Shown: positions 1 through 9,316, counted from the stretch's first letter. The stretch is DNA of 64,000 nucleotides from Roseibium salinum (GCF_026240905.1 NZ_JAPEVI010000003.1:1364001-1428000); one strand, 5' to 3'. Translations and numbers: made by a program. Notes: generated by a model from the sequence alone, not told the origin.

Positions 1-1
1 C

Positions 2-769
2 AAGGCAGCCGGGCTCGATCCGGAGAGCCCGCCGAAGACGTGGGACGAGATGTACAATGCCGCCAAGGCGATCAAGGAAAAGACCGATGCCGACGGTTTC
101 GGACTTGCCGCCGCGTCCTTCGACAACACCATGCACCAGTTCCTGAACTACGTGTACACCAATGGCGGTGAAGTCATTAACGAAGAAGGCGAGATCGTCT
201 TCAATTCTCCGAACAACGTCGAAGCCCTGGCTTTCTACGGCAAAATGGCCGAAGTCTCCCAGCCGGGACCGGTTGCCTATGACCGCGCCAAGCTTCGCCC
301 GCTGTTCTCGGAAGGCAAGATCGGCATGTTCATCTCCGGTCCGTGGGAGCGGGTCCGCGTGGAAGATGTGAACTGGGGCGTTGCACCGCTTCCGGTCGGT
401 CCGAGCGGCGGTGCGGGCACCCTCCTGATCACCGACTCGCTTGCCGTGTTCAAGGGATCCGGTGTCGAGGAGCAGGCGCTTTCACTCGCCAAACTGCTGA
501 CCAACCCGGAAAACCAGATGGCCTTCGAAATCGCGGAAGGCTACACGCCGCTGCGCGACATGGCGGAAGTAAAGGAGCTGGTGAAGGAGGATCCGACCTG
601 GCAGGCGTTCCTGGATGCCATCCCGACCGGTGGTCCGGAGCCGTTCGTGACCGACTATGTCGGCCTTCAGGACACGATCAACGAAGCCGTCCAGGGTGTT
701 GTTCTGGGTGAAGTCGACGCCGCCGAGGCGGTCGAGATCGCTGCCGAACAGCTCGAAGAATACAAGTAA
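2..769 (+). CDS. Sugar ABC transporter substrate-binding protein, C-terminal part
   Basis: This is the 3' part of a periplasmic extracellular solute-binding protein (family 1, sugar type). The reading frame is open from the window edge, so the signal peptide and N-lobe are missing. Visible features fit the family: a KTWDEMY segment, a GMFISGPWE motif, and the PENQMAFEIAEGYTPLR stretch typical of the hinge and C-lobe. It would capture a sugar in the periplasm and hand it to a membrane permease. The ATPase gene follows 71 bases later on the same strand; the permease genes are presumably upstream of the window. The substrate cannot be told from sequence, but the neighbouring GH20 hexosaminidase operon makes an amino sugar possible. 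Confidence 0.85.
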   Translation, partial: KAAGLDPESPPKTWDEMYNAAKAIKEKTDADGFGLAAASFDNTMHQFLNYVYTNGGEVINEEGEIVFNSPNNVEALAFYGKMAEVSQPGPVAYDRAKLRPLFSEGKIGMFISGPWERVRVEDVNWGVAPLPVGPSGGAGTLLITDSLAVFKGSGVEEQALSLAKLLTNPENQMAFEIAEGYTPLRDMAEVKELVKEDPTWQAFLDAIPTGGPEPFVTDYVGLQDTINEAVQGVVLGEVDAAEAVEIAAEQLEEYK

Positions 770-840
770 CACCATGACCAGTGACCGGGCCCCGCTACCC
801 ATGCCTGGGCCCGGCCATCTCTTTCAAAGAAGGAATGACC

Positions 841-1968
841 ATGGGCGAGTTGCAGCTGCGCGACGTACGCAAAAACTATGGCCGGATGGAAGTCATCAAG
901 GGTGTCGATCTCGATGTGGACCACGGTGAATTCATCGTATTCGTCGGCCCGTCGGGATGTGGAAAGTCGACCTTGCTGCGCATGATCGCGGGGCTGGAGG
1001 AAATTACCGGCGGCGATGTCTCCATCGACAGAAAGATCGTGAACACGCTTCCGCCGGTCAAACGCGGTATCGCCATGGTCTTCCAGTCCTATGCGCTTTA
1101 CCCGCACATGTCCGTCTATGAGAACATCGCCTTTCCCTTACGCGTCGAGCGATTGCCGAACGCGCAGGTGGAAGAGAAGGTTCAGGCCGCTGCTGCCATT
1201 CTGCAACTGGGCGGCCGCCTGCAGCACAAGCCGGGCGAACTGTCGGGAGGGCAGCGCCAGCGGGTTGCAATCGGCCGCGCGATCGTGCGCCAGCCGTCGG
1301 TGTTCCTGTTCGATGAACCGCTCTCGAACCTCGATGCAGCGCTTCGGGCGGAAATGCGCATCGAGCTTGCCAAACTGCATAACAGTCTCGACGCGACGAT
1401 GATCTACGTCACCCACGACCAGGTGGAAGCCATGACCATGGCGGACCGGATCGTGGTGCTGGATCAGGGTGTCATATCCCAGGTCGGTACGCCGCTCGAG
1501 CTGTATCACAAGCCGCAGAACCTGTTCGTCGCCGGCTTCATCGGCAATCCGAAAATGAACTTCATCAAGGTGACCGGCAAATCCGCGTCGGAAGACGGCA
1601 TCGTCGTCACCTTGCCCAATGGCGCCGACGTGAAGGTAGGTGCGACACCTGACACCAACGTTTCCGGCCGGACGCTCACGCTCGGCCTGCGCCCGGAGCA
1701 CATTCACCTGACGGAGGCGGAAGCCGCGGTCAAAGTCGTGCCGACAGTTGTTGAGCGGCTCGGCATACATACCGTGACCCATTCCTCCCTCGACGGCAGC
1801 GATAGTGTCTTTTGCGGGTTGCTGCCTGGCGATGCGCCGGCACGCGTTGGCGAAGAGCTGACCATGGGTCTGAACGGTGCCGAATGCCATCTCTTCGACG
1901 AGAACGGCCATGCCTTCGAGCGGAAAATCTCAACCTCCGAAATCGATCCGACCCAAATGCATATCTGA
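841..1968 (+). CDS. ugpC: Sugar ABC transporter ATP-binding protein (MalK/UgpC type)
   Basis: This 375-aa nucleotide-binding subunit would power uptake of the sugar bound by the upstream protein. Walker A GPSGCGKS lies at residues 36-43, the Q-loop at about 82, signature LSGGQ at 134-138, Walker B FLFDEP near 155-160 and the switch His at 192. The remaining ~130 residues read as the TOBE/regulatory domain of the MalK class, including the GLRPEH motif. The ATG at 841 is preferred over an in-frame upstream start at 781: it follows an AAGGA-type site and begins the conserved N-terminus. The symbol denotes the class; the substrate is not known. Confidence 0.88.
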   Translation: MGELQLRDVRKNYGRMEVIKGVDLDVDHGEFIVFVGPSGCGKSTLLRMIAGLEEITGGDVSIDRKIVNTLPPVKRGIAMVFQSYALYPHMSVYENIAFPLRVERLPNAQVEEKVQAAAAILQLGGRLQHKPGELSGGQRQRVAIGRAIVRQPSVFLFDEPLSNLDAALRAEMRIELAKLHNSLDATMIYVTHDQVEAMTMADRIVVLDQGVISQVGTPLELYHKPQNLFVAGFIGNPKMNFIKVTGKSASEDGIVVTLPNGADVKVGATPDTNVSGRTLTLGLRPEHIHLTEAEAAVKVVPTVVERLGIHTVTHSSLDGSDSVFCGLLPGDAPARVGEELTMGLNGAECHLFDENGHAFERKISTSEIDPTQMHI

Positions 1969-2002
1969 CGCGGATCAGTGCTGTAACGCCAGTAGCCAAA
2001 CT

Positions 2003-2041
2003 GGGCCGGTTCCCTTCCTCCCGGAACCGGCCCCTTCTTTT
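2003..2041 (+). terminator. Rho-independent terminator after the ABC transporter genes
   Basis: An 11-bp perfect stem, GGGCCGGTTCC (2003-2013) with GGAACCGGCCC (2023-2033), encloses a 9-base loop and is followed by a T-rich tract. It lies 34 bases after the ATPase stop. It should end the sugar-transport operon before the convergent D-amino-acid enzyme gene. Confidence 0.85.
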
Positions 2042-2074
2042 GCGCCCGCACTGGGTTCCACCGAAAGGTCGTAG

Positions 2075-3142
2075 CTAGATCACACGACCTCGGGCGGCGA
2101 CGGCTTCGGAGCGGGTCACCACGCCGCCGCGGTGAAACACCAGCCTGTCGAAGAGATTGGAGACGACGCAGGTGTGGTTGGGAATGATCCTCACCCGCTC
2201 GCCGATCTCCGGTCGTCGCTCTGATCCGGTCAAATCCACCACCGCATGCTCCTCGCTGAGCGACACGATCGAAGCGTCCGGATAGTCGAGCATCAAGCCG
2301 TAGTCGGCAAACCCGAGCAGATCGGACGTAAGCGCCTTCGATCCTGCATCCAGGACAGCGCGGGTGTCGGTGGGGCGGGACACGACGGTGGCCAGAACAT
2401 GCATGGCGCAATCATCGAGATCGCACATGCCTGCCCGGACCATCGCGCGATCGTTGAAGATGTAGGTTCCCGCACGGTGCTCCGTCGCGCTCGGCACCAG
2501 ATCGGAGTCGAACAGGCTCGGTGATCCGCCATGCGACACGACGGGACAGTCGAGACCGGCTCCTTTCAGGAGTTCGATCGTTTCCGCAAAGAAGGCCTCT
2601 ACCGCCGCTTCGGACGATGGTTTCGGGTAGGTGAGCAATCCGTGGAACCGGAGCCCGGGCCTGCCGGCGATCAATGTGGCAAGTTCCAGAGCGGCCGCGG
2701 GCGATTGCACGCCGTTGCGCCCGCCTCCCGTGTCGCATTCGACCAGGACCTTCAACGGCTCTCCGGACAAGAAACACGCGGCCAGCCCGTCGACCACAAC
2801 GGCGTTATCGGCAACGACCTGCAGATCCACCTTGGCGTTCAGCGCCTTCAACCGCTCCAGCCGTGCGGACGCGAGCATGTTGAAGGTAATCAGGATGTCG
2901 GTAAATCCGGCCTCCGCGAATAGCTCCGCTTCGCTGACCTTCTGGCAGTTGATGCCCCTGGCTCCGGCCGCGACCTGAAGCGCAGCGAGCGCTGGTATCT
3001 TGTGCGTCTTGATGTGCGGCCGGAAGTTCCGGCCGATCCGGTCGAAATATTCCTGCGCCACCCTGATATTGGTCTCCATGATCGCTTCATCGATCACGGC
3101 AACCGGCGTCAGCAGATCGTTTATGGAAAGCCCGACACTCAT
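2075..3142 (-). CDS. D-threonine aldolase / D-serine dehydratase-like PLP enzyme
   Basis: A 355-aa enzyme of the fold-type III (alanine-racemase-like) PLP family containing D-threonine aldolase and eukaryotic-type D-serine dehydratase. The N-terminal PHIKTHK motif carries the expected Schiff-base lysine (Lys45). Near the C-terminus the IPNHTC motif supplies His323 and Cys325, the metal-binding pair; a His-x-Cys pair is closer to the dehydratase than to the His-x-Asp aldolases. SHGGSPS is a likely phosphate-binding stretch. It is the last gene of a three-gene leftward operon, three bases after the M81 peptidase. A role in breaking down D-amino or beta-hydroxy amino acids is inferred; the exact substrate is unknown. 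Confidence 0.8.
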   Translation of the reverse strand: MSVGLSINDLLTPVAVIDEAIMETNIRVAQEYFDRIGRNFRPHIKTHKIPALAALQVAAGARGINCQKVSEAELFAEAGFTDILITFNMLASARLERLKALNAKVDLQVVADNAVVVDGLAACFLSGEPLKVLVECDTGGGRNGVQSPAAALELATLIAGRPGLRFHGLLTYPKPSSEAAVEAFFAETIELLKGAGLDCPVVSHGGSPSLFDSDLVPSATEHRAGTYIFNDRAMVRAGMCDLDDCAMHVLATVVSRPTDTRAVLDAGSKALTSDLLGFADYGLMLDYPDASIVSLSEEHAVVDLTGSERRPEIGERVRIIPNHTCVVSNLFDRLVFHRGGVVTRSEAVAARGRVI

Positions 3143-3145
3143 TGC

Positions 3146-4663
3146 TCACTCCCCCAGACTGCCGGCAAGACCGGGCTCGAACAGATATTGCGGCTCCTCC
3201 GGCGATTCGCGATCGCAGATCGGCCAGATATTCCGCGGCGCCTTTTTGTAGGGCGTGGTCCGCGGATCCGTCGGATAGGCCCGCCCTGCCGCGCAATAAA
3301 GGATCAGCGGACTGACCTGCGCAAAGGACTGGTAGAAATGGTTCGTCGATTTCACGACCAGGATTTTCCGGTCCGACGGATCGATGCCGAAATTCGAAAA
3401 CAGGCTCGTATCGAAACACTGGGCCCGCGTGGAATTCAAGATCACTTCGACGCCGCCGACGCGGATCAGCGAAGCGTCGCCAATCGGCACGATGCTGTCG
3501 CCGAAGCGCTGTTCCGCCTTTGCGATGTTGCGCACGATTTCGACCTCGGCATCGATGGGATTGCCGGTCTCGGGCGCGGACTTTGCCCCGAAGCGCAACA
3601 TCATGCGGGCACCCTCGCCTGCGGCATGGCACAATTGAACAGCAATGGGATCCCACACGCTGCCAAACGCGATGCTGTCCAGTTTCCGGTCGATGGCTTC
3701 CCGCAGGAGGACCGTTGCGTCTCCCGCTGTTCCCCCGCCCGGGTTGTCCCACATGTCCGCGACCGTGACCGGGCCGCCATCATACGCCAGGGCGCGGTCG
3801 AAGGCTTCCGACGGGCCGAGTTCCGCGCTACGGACCTTGCCCCGCAACTTGAACAGGGCCTCGCCGAGTTCCTGCGCGACGGCACCCCCCAGGACCTTGT
3901 CATCGTCCGTGACCGCGATGATCTTGGTGCCCATTTCCGGCACGTCCCCGGCCAAAAATCCGTGAATGACGGATAGCGACAGAATACCGGCGATCTCGGC
4001 TTCCTTGCGGACCATATCGTCGACGAACCGGCGCATGGGCTGTGTTGAGGTCGGAAAGACATCGATCATTTTAGGATCATAGATGCTGATCACAGGCCTG
4101 ACCCGTCCGGCCACCGTATCCCCGGCAATCCGCCAGGCATCCACGGCACGGTCGACGAAATCGACATGCGGAAATTCCTTGAATGCGATCAGGGCATCGG
4201 CGGCGGCCACCCGTTTGGCTGTCAGGTGGCTGTGGGGGTCGAGCGTTGCTATGACGGGTACGTCGGGGCCGACTGCTGCTCGAACGCGCTCGAGAAAATC
4301 CCCTTCCGGATCGTCATATCCATCAGCCACCATGGCCCCGTGCAGTCCAAGCACGACCACGTCGAAGGGTCCGCCGGCACCGATCTGATCCAGGATCTCG
4401 TCCCGCAAGCCTTCATAGGTGGCCTTGGACACCAGGCCCGCGGGATCGGCCCAGGCCGCGGTTCCCTCCACCAGTTGCCAGCCGTTTTCCCTGGCGAAAC
4501 GTCGCCCTTCCGTGACGACGGCCGAGCAAAGCGTCGGCGTTTCCGGATGCTCGCCGGGCCGGGCCAGCAACGACGCCTTGAACGCGTTGATATCAATCCG
4601 GATCGGCGAGAAAGTGTTGGTTTCCGTGGCGAGCACGGCGGCAAAGGCACGTGGCTGGTTCAT
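3146..4663 (-). CDS. M81 family metallopeptidase, MlrC-like
   Basis: A 505-aa homologue of MlrC, the zinc peptidase known for the last step of microcystin breakdown but widespread in bacteria with other, mostly unknown, substrates. Visible features include the N-terminal ATETNTFSP motif, TLDPHSH followed by KEFPHVD (candidate metal ligands Asp, His, His), and the C-terminal half with DNPGGGTAGD. The ATG at 4663 is chosen because the conserved domain starts there and it directly follows the stop of the upstream NTF2-like gene; a start at 4744 would overlap that gene. The partner genes suggest it hydrolyses small amides or peptides taken up by the cell. A second M81 gene lies at 9317-10750. Confidence 0.85.
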   Translation of the reverse strand: MNQPRAFAAVLATETNTFSPIRIDINAFKASLLARPGEHPETPTLCSAVVTEGRRFARENGWQLVEGTAAWADPAGLVSKATYEGLRDEILDQIGAGGPFDVVVLGLHGAMVADGYDDPEGDFLERVRAAVGPDVPVIATLDPHSHLTAKRVAAADALIAFKEFPHVDFVDRAVDAWRIAGDTVAGRVRPVISIYDPKMIDVFPTSTQPMRRFVDDMVRKEAEIAGILSLSVIHGFLAGDVPEMGTKIIAVTDDDKVLGGAVAQELGEALFKLRGKVRSAELGPSEAFDRALAYDGGPVTVADMWDNPGGGTAGDATVLLREAIDRKLDSIAFGSVWDPIAVQLCHAAGEGARMMLRFGAKSAPETGNPIDAEVEIVRNIAKAEQRFGDSIVPIGDASLIRVGGVEVILNSTRAQCFDTSLFSNFGIDPSDRKILVVKSTNHFYQSFAQVSPLILYCAAGRAYPTDPRTTPYKKAPRNIWPICDRESPEEPQYLFEPGLAGSLGE

Positions 4664-4665
4664 GG

Positions 4666-5181
4666 TCAGGACGCGGCTCCGAGCGGGTTCGGCAGATAGC
4701 CGGTAAAGCCGCAGATCTTCCAGCGCCCGTCCTTGCGAACGCAATAGTAGAGCGTCTGCCAGAGGAGACGATCCTCCCCGCCGTCAGCCTTCCTGATCCG
4801 TCCGTCGAACTTCTTGCGGGCGATCGCGCGCGCGCCTTCGATGTCGATATCGACGAGGCGGGTCGCGTTGAAAATGGCCGCGCGCGCGTCCTCGGCAAAT
4901 TCGGTCGTTCCGAATTCGTCCGCCTGACGCAGCCACTCCGCCTTGTAGGATTCCAGATCGGGAAATCCGAGTTTCCACTCGTCAGGATTTGGCCGCTTTC
5001 GCGCATCAACCCCGAAAAATGCATGGGTGTCGAAATCGTCCGCGACCATGGACCAGTCGGCCGCCACGAAGGCATCGATGTCGCGCCGGACGAGCATGTC
5101 CCAGATCTGGGAACGATCCTGATCCATGCCCGCAAAGGGATTGATTTGGCTGTTGAGAAGATCCTGCATTCCGGAAACCAT
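4666..5181 (-). CDS. SnoaL/NTF2-like small protein
   Basis: This small protein of about 171 aa reads as an NTF2-like (SnoaL) fold. A helical N-terminus with DIDAFVAADWSMVADDF is followed by a beta-rich C-terminal half ending WQTLYYCVRKDGRWKICGFTGYLP, typical of this superfamily. The start is uncertain: ATG at 5181 and at 5169 are both possible, and neither has a strong ribosome site. The longer frame from 5238 would run through the divergent control region and is less likely. It is first gene of the leftward operon, abutting the M81 gene. The family includes enzymes and binding proteins, so no function is assigned. Confidence 0.7.
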   Translation of the reverse strand: MVSGMQDLLNSQINPFAGMDQDRSQIWDMLVRRDIDAFVAADWSMVADDFDTHAFFGVDARKRPNPDEWKLGFPDLESYKAEWLRQADEFGTTEFAEDARAAIFNATRLVDIDIEGARAIARKKFDGRIRKADGGEDRLLWQTLYYCVRKDGRWKICGFTGYLPNPLGAAS

Positions 5182-5198
5182 TTTCAATTTGATGGTTG

Positions 5199-5261
5199 AT
5201 TTTTCAAAAATATACGGATGAAATGAGACCAATGTCAAACCACTATGTAAATCATTTTCAT
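5199..5261. promoter_or_regulatory. Divergent AT-rich control region with palindromes
   Basis: The space between the leftward NTF2-like operon and the rightward RidA operon is strikingly AT-rich. It contains ATTTTTCAAAAAT (5199-5211), a palindrome with 6-base arms and one central base. It also holds an inverted pair, ATGAAATGA (5218-5226) and TCATTTTCAT (5252-5261). The rightward operon encodes an RpiR regulator as its second gene, so these are candidate RpiR operators controlling both operons. This is an inference from position and symmetry. Confidence 0.45.
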
Positions 5262-5275
5262 ATCTGGAGGCTGAT

Positions 5276-5662
5276 ATGTCGATTACACGTTACGGCGCGG
5301 AAAAGTCCGGTGCCGGCGGCCAGAACCTGCCCTTTGCCCGGGCAGTGGAGGCGGACGGCTGGCTGTATGTTTCCGGCCAGGTTCCGATGAAGGACGGCGA
5401 GATCGTTGCCGGCGGCATCGTCGACCAGACCCACCTGACCGTTCAGAACGTCCTGGCCATTCTGGAAGAAGCCGGATACGGGCCGGAACATGTCGTGCGC
5501 GTCGGCGTCTGGCTCGATGACCCGCGCGACTTCTGGTCCTTCAACGGCGTCTACAAGAGCTATTTCGGCGAACACCCGCCAGCGCGCGCCTGCGTACAGG
5601 CTTCGATGATGGTGGACTGCAAGGTTGAGATCGACTGTATCGCCTACAAGAAACCGGCCTGA
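5276..5662 (+). CDS. RidA family protein (enamine/imine deaminase)
   Basis: A 128-aa member of the RidA/YjgF/UK114 family. These are small trimeric proteins that hydrolyse reactive enamine/imine intermediates released by PLP enzymes such as dehydratases. The conserved arginine that binds the carboxylate is present in PPARACVQ (Arg104), as is the LYVSGQVP strand. A GGAGG site lies just upstream of the ATG. It is first gene of the rightward operon. The divergent PLP enzyme gene supplies a plausible source of imine intermediates, which supports a D-amino-acid catabolic role. Confidence 0.88.
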   Translation: MSITRYGAEKSGAGGQNLPFARAVEADGWLYVSGQVPMKDGEIVAGGIVDQTHLTVQNVLAILEEAGYGPEHVVRVGVWLDDPRDFWSFNGVYKSYFGEHPPARACVQASMMVDCKVEIDCIAYKKPA

Positions 5663-5666
5663 TGAC

Positions 5667-6533
5667 ATGCGGGACCTCCTTTCCGTTCTGCAGAAGGTCG
5701 AGCCTGATCTCTCCAAATCCGAGCGGATCCTCGCCTCACTCCTGCGCAGCGAACCGCAGTTCATCCTGAATGCCGGCATTACCGATGTGGCGGAACGGGC
5801 GGGCGTTTCTCCTCCGACGGTAACCCGGTTCTGCCGCCGCCTCGGCTGCGACAGCTTTACCGCCTTCAAGGTGCAGGTTGCGCAGGTCGCGTTCGCGGGC
5901 ACCCGATATCTGACGGTGAACACTGCATCTGCCGCGCCTCGGGATGTGGCAGACAGTCTGCTGGGGCAGTTCCAGGAAGCCACCGCCAGGACGCGCGAGG
6001 CGCTCGACATGGAAGCGGTCCTGGGCGCCGTCGACCTTCTCAGCACGGCGGAACTGGTCGCGGCATTCGGCTCGGGCGGCACCTCCTCGATGATCGCCGG
6101 TGAAATCCAGAACCGGCTGTTCCGTCTCGGACTGCGGACGATCAGCGTGACGGACCACGCCATGCAGTTGATGCAGGGGGCAACCATGCGCAGCGGCGAT
6201 GTCATCATCGCGTCCTCCGTTTCCGGCCGGAACCTTCAGATGGTGCGGGCGCTGGAAGCGGCGAAGACCTACGGCGCCGCGGTAATCGCGCTCACCCGCC
6301 CCGGCCGTCCCGTCGCCGACCTCGCGGATATCACGATCGGCATCGATGTGCCGGAGGGAGACAACATTCTTCGGCCGAGCGGCAGTCGCTACGCGTTCCT
6401 GTTCGTCATCGATCTTCTTGCCACGCTGGTTGCGATGAAACGCGGCGATGAAGCGCGGGAAAGCCTGCGGCGGGTCAAACACCAACTCAGCAACACCCGC
6501 GACCCGGATGACAAGGAAGCCCTCGGTGACTGA
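5667..6533 (+). CDS. RpiR family transcriptional regulator
   Basis: A 288-aa regulator with an N-terminal helix-turn-helix (residues ~1-80, with ITDVAERAGVSPPTVTRFCRRLGC) and a C-terminal SIS sugar-isomerase-like domain that senses phosphosugars (GSGGTSSMIAGEIQNRL, later VIALTRPG). RpiR proteins commonly control amino-sugar or sialic-acid use. The ATG at 5667 follows the RidA stop by four bases; an earlier in-frame start would lie inside ridA. It probably governs this operon and the divergent one through the palindromes near 5.2 kb. Confidence 0.88.
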   Translation: MRDLLSVLQKVEPDLSKSERILASLLRSEPQFILNAGITDVAERAGVSPPTVTRFCRRLGCDSFTAFKVQVAQVAFAGTRYLTVNTASAAPRDVADSLLGQFQEATARTREALDMEAVLGAVDLLSTAELVAAFGSGGTSSMIAGEIQNRLFRLGLRTISVTDHAMQLMQGATMRSGDVIIASSVSGRNLQMVRALEAAKTYGAAVIALTRPGRPVADLADITIGIDVPEGDNILRPSGSRYAFLFVIDLLATLVAMKRGDEARESLRRVKHQLSNTRDPDDKEALGD

Positions 6534-7326
6534 TCAGAGCTCAAAACCCGTTGCAGTGGTTACCGGCGCCGCCGGAGACATCGGAACCGCGATCGCCGCC
6601 CGGCTGGCCGTTACGCACAGGGTTGTTGCCGTCGACATCGATGACGCGGCCTTGAAGGTCGCCGCATCGAAGCTCAACTGCGCCGGCGCGGATGCCATTG
6701 CCGTGCAATGCGACGTGACGAAACCTGACGACCTGAGCCGCATGGCCGAGACAGCCCGGCAGGCGGGAGGCGTCAATGCGCTGATCAACAATGCCGGCGG
6801 CGGCGCGGCGCTCTCCCTCCATTCGATGACCGCGGACACGCTGTCGCGCGATCTTGCGCTCAACCTTGAAGCGGCACTCAACTGCTTCAAGGTGCTGGAA
6901 ACTGCGCTCGTGGCCAGCCGTGCCGGGACGGTCATCAACATAGTCTCGGTCAACGGGCTCGGCACATTCGGGCATCCGGCCTACAGCGCCGCGAAGGCCG
7001 GGCTGATACATGCCACAAGGGCGCTTGCCATCGAATACGGCAGATATGGCCTCAGGGCCAATGCGGTGGCACCGGGCACCGTCAAGACGCAGGCATGGAA
7101 GGCACGTCAGGAGGCCAATCCTGCCGTCTTCGACGAGGCGCTTTCCTGGTATCCGTTCAAAACCCTGCCGGAACCGGACGACATTGCCGCGGCTGTCGCC
7201 TTTCTTCTCAGTCCGGCGGCGCGGTGCATTACCGGCATTTGCCTGCCGGTCGACAGCGGTCTTTCGGCCGGCTCCCCGGCCCTCGCACGAACCTTCACAC
7301 AATCCCCTGATTTTGACGGGCAGTAA
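6526..7326 (+). CDS. SDR family oxidoreductase
   Basis: A 266-aa short-chain dehydrogenase/reductase. The Rossmann cofactor motif TGAAGDIG is near the N-terminus, NNAGG follows, and the catalytic Ser...Tyr-x-x-x-Lys is visible as IVSVN with YSAAK. The gene is read from GTG at 6526, which has an AAGGAAG site eight bases upstream and overlaps the end of the RpiR gene by eight bases; no better ATG fits the fold. It sits between the regulator and the hexosaminidase, so oxidation of a sugar or hydroxy acid produced in this pathway is likely, though the substrate is unknown. Confidence 0.85.
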   Translation: MTDQSSKPVAVVTGAAGDIGTAIAARLAVTHRVVAVDIDDAALKVAASKLNCAGADAIAVQCDVTKPDDLSRMAETARQAGGVNALINNAGGGAALSLHSMTADTLSRDLALNLEAALNCFKVLETALVASRAGTVINIVSVNGLGTFGHPAYSAAKAGLIHATRALAIEYGRYGLRANAVAPGTVKTQAWKARQEANPAVFDEALSWYPFKTLPEPDDIAAAVAFLLSPAARCITGICLPVDSGLSAGSPALARTFTQSPDFDGQ

Positions 7327-7329
7327 AAC

Positions 7330-9240
7330 ATGATCCAATTCGTTCTTGATTGCTTCTATCGCCCCGCAGCCGACCTGAAGGATGCCCAACTGGAATTTGC
7401 GCTGACCAACACGGGTCAGACCACGCTCAAGTCCTTCACCCTCGCTTATACGGCGCTGACCCGCGCAGCACGAACTCATGAACTGGACAACGCAGACGGG
7501 CTGCTGCGGCTCGCCAATTTTCATGAAGTGACGCCTCCAGATGGCCTGGAGCTGGAACCCGGCGCAACCTGGACCTTCGCCATTCGGGGACTTGCAAATC
7601 CTGCGCGGCACCGGCTGGACGGGCCCAAGTCCGGTTACGTCTCCTGCGGCGGCGCAATCATCGACGTTGTCTGCAATGACCTGGAAACGACCGCGGACCT
7701 GGATACGGGGGAGCGGAAGTCCCTGCCTGCGGGCAGACCCGATGAGCCGCTTCATATCGTGCCCTGGCCGCAATCCGTCGAGATTTCCGACTACCGGACG
7801 GGCGTCTCCTCGGTTCTGATTACAAGCGGCACGGTGGAAGAGAAAGCGGCGGCGAACAAGATCAACGCGCTCTCCAGACGGCTTTTCCCGGATGCTCCCT
7901 ATCCGTTCCGGTTCACCAGTTCCCTGCCCCATCCGAAGATGGCGTTCCAGCAGGATGGCGAGCTTGCGCCGGCCGGTTACCGGTTGCGCTTTTCGGGAGA
8001 CATCATCACGCTCGCCTATGGCGGCGATGCCGGGCGCGACTACGGGCTGACCGTCCTGGCGCAGCTCGCCTATGGTGCCTACCGCGCTCCGGATACCTAC
8101 CGCTTTCCGTCCAAGGGCGCGATTGAAGACGCACCAAGGTTTTCCTGGCGCGGCACCCATCTGGACGTGTCTCGCCATTTCAGGGGCGCGGCGGACATCC
8201 TGCGCCTCCTCGATATCCTCGCCTGGGGCCGCATGAATGTCTTTCAATGGCATTTGACCGACGACGAAGGCTGGCGACTGGAAATCAAGTCCTATCCGGA
8301 GCTCACGGTCAGCGGCGCCAGGCGCGGCCCCGGCTGTCAGCAGGTGCCGCAGCTCGGCTTTGCCTCCGAGGTCCATGAAGGCTTCTACTCGCAGGACGAG
8401 GTTCGCGAGATCGTGGCACATGCGGCAAGTCTCAACATCGACATCGTGCCGGAAATCGACGTTCCAGGTCATTCTACCGCCGTTCTGAAAACCTATCCCC
8501 ACCTTGCCGACCAGGCGGAACTGCCGGAAAGCTATCATTCGGTTCAGGGCTATCCGAACAATGCGCTGAACCCGGCGATGGAAGAGACCTACCAGTTTCT
8601 CGAAAAGGTGTTCGCCGAAGTCGCAAACCTGTTCCCAGGTGATTACATCCATATCGGCGGCGACGAGGTCGACGCGAAGTCCTGGCTGGCGTCGCCGAAA
8701 ACGCAGCGCCTCATGGAAGAACGGGCGCTCAAGGACACGATGGAGGTCCAAGCCTATTTCATGGGCCGGGTTAGAGACATCCTGAGGAAATTCGGCAAGA
8801 AACTGGCGGGTTGGGACGAAGTCTCTCATGGCGGCGGCATCGACCCGGACGGCGTCCTGCTGATGGCCTGGCAGAAGCAGGAAGTCACCCGGGACCTGAT
8901 CGCCCAGGGCTACGAGGTCATCTGCACCCCGGGCCAGCACTATTACATGGACATGGTCCAGGCATCCGGCTGGCATGAGCCGGGCGCAAGCTGGGCCGGC
9001 GTCTCGACACCTGAGGCGACCTACGCCTATGAGCCGACGGAAGGGCTGAGCGAGGATGGCACGGGATTGCTGAAAGGTGTTCAGGCCTGCATCTGGTGCG
9101 AGCACATGACCGACAACGACATTTTCAATCACATGGTCTTCCCGCGGCTCTATGGCGTGGCGGAGGCTGGTTGGACGCTGCCGGAGCAGAAGAACTGGGC
9201 ACGCTTTGCCGCTCAGACGCCGTTGTTCCCGGCGCTTTGA
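7330..9240 (+). CDS. Beta-N-acetylhexosaminidase (GH20)
   Basis: A 636-aa glycoside hydrolase family 20 enzyme. The catalytic Asp-Glu pair is Asp445-Glu446 in HIGGDEVD. Substrate-binding segments FQWHLTDDEGWRLEIK and IVPEIDVPGH are typical of the (beta/alpha)8 barrel, preceded by the GH20b N-terminal domain (about residues 130-270). No signal peptide is visible, so it probably works in the cytoplasm on imported GlcNAc- or GalNAc-containing oligosaccharides. It starts three bases after the SDR stop in the RpiR-controlled operon. With the upstream ABC genes it argues for amino-sugar use. Confidence 0.92.
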   Translation: MIQFVLDCFYRPAADLKDAQLEFALTNTGQTTLKSFTLAYTALTRAARTHELDNADGLLRLANFHEVTPPDGLELEPGATWTFAIRGLANPARHRLDGPKSGYVSCGGAIIDVVCNDLETTADLDTGERKSLPAGRPDEPLHIVPWPQSVEISDYRTGVSSVLITSGTVEEKAAANKINALSRRLFPDAPYPFRFTSSLPHPKMAFQQDGELAPAGYRLRFSGDIITLAYGGDAGRDYGLTVLAQLAYGAYRAPDTYRFPSKGAIEDAPRFSWRGTHLDVSRHFRGAADILRLLDILAWGRMNVFQWHLTDDEGWRLEIKSYPELTVSGARRGPGCQQVPQLGFASEVHEGFYSQDEVREIVAHAASLNIDIVPEIDVPGHSTAVLKTYPHLADQAELPESYHSVQGYPNNALNPAMEETYQFLEKVFAEVANLFPGDYIHIGGDEVDAKSWLASPKTQRLMEERALKDTMEVQAYFMGRVRDILRKFGKKLAGWDEVSHGGGIDPDGVLLMAWQKQEVTRDLIAQGYEVICTPGQHYYMDMVQASGWHEPGASWAGVSTPEATYAYEPTEGLSEDGTGLLKGVQACIWCEHMTDNDIFNHMVFPRLYGVAEAGWTLPEQKNWARFAAQTPLFPAL

Positions 9241-9316
9241 CCGGGAACGCTCCCATGTGTCACTGCGACACCGGCCGGAGCCGCTGGTGGCAGGAAACCC
9301 TTGGAGGGAAGAGAAG

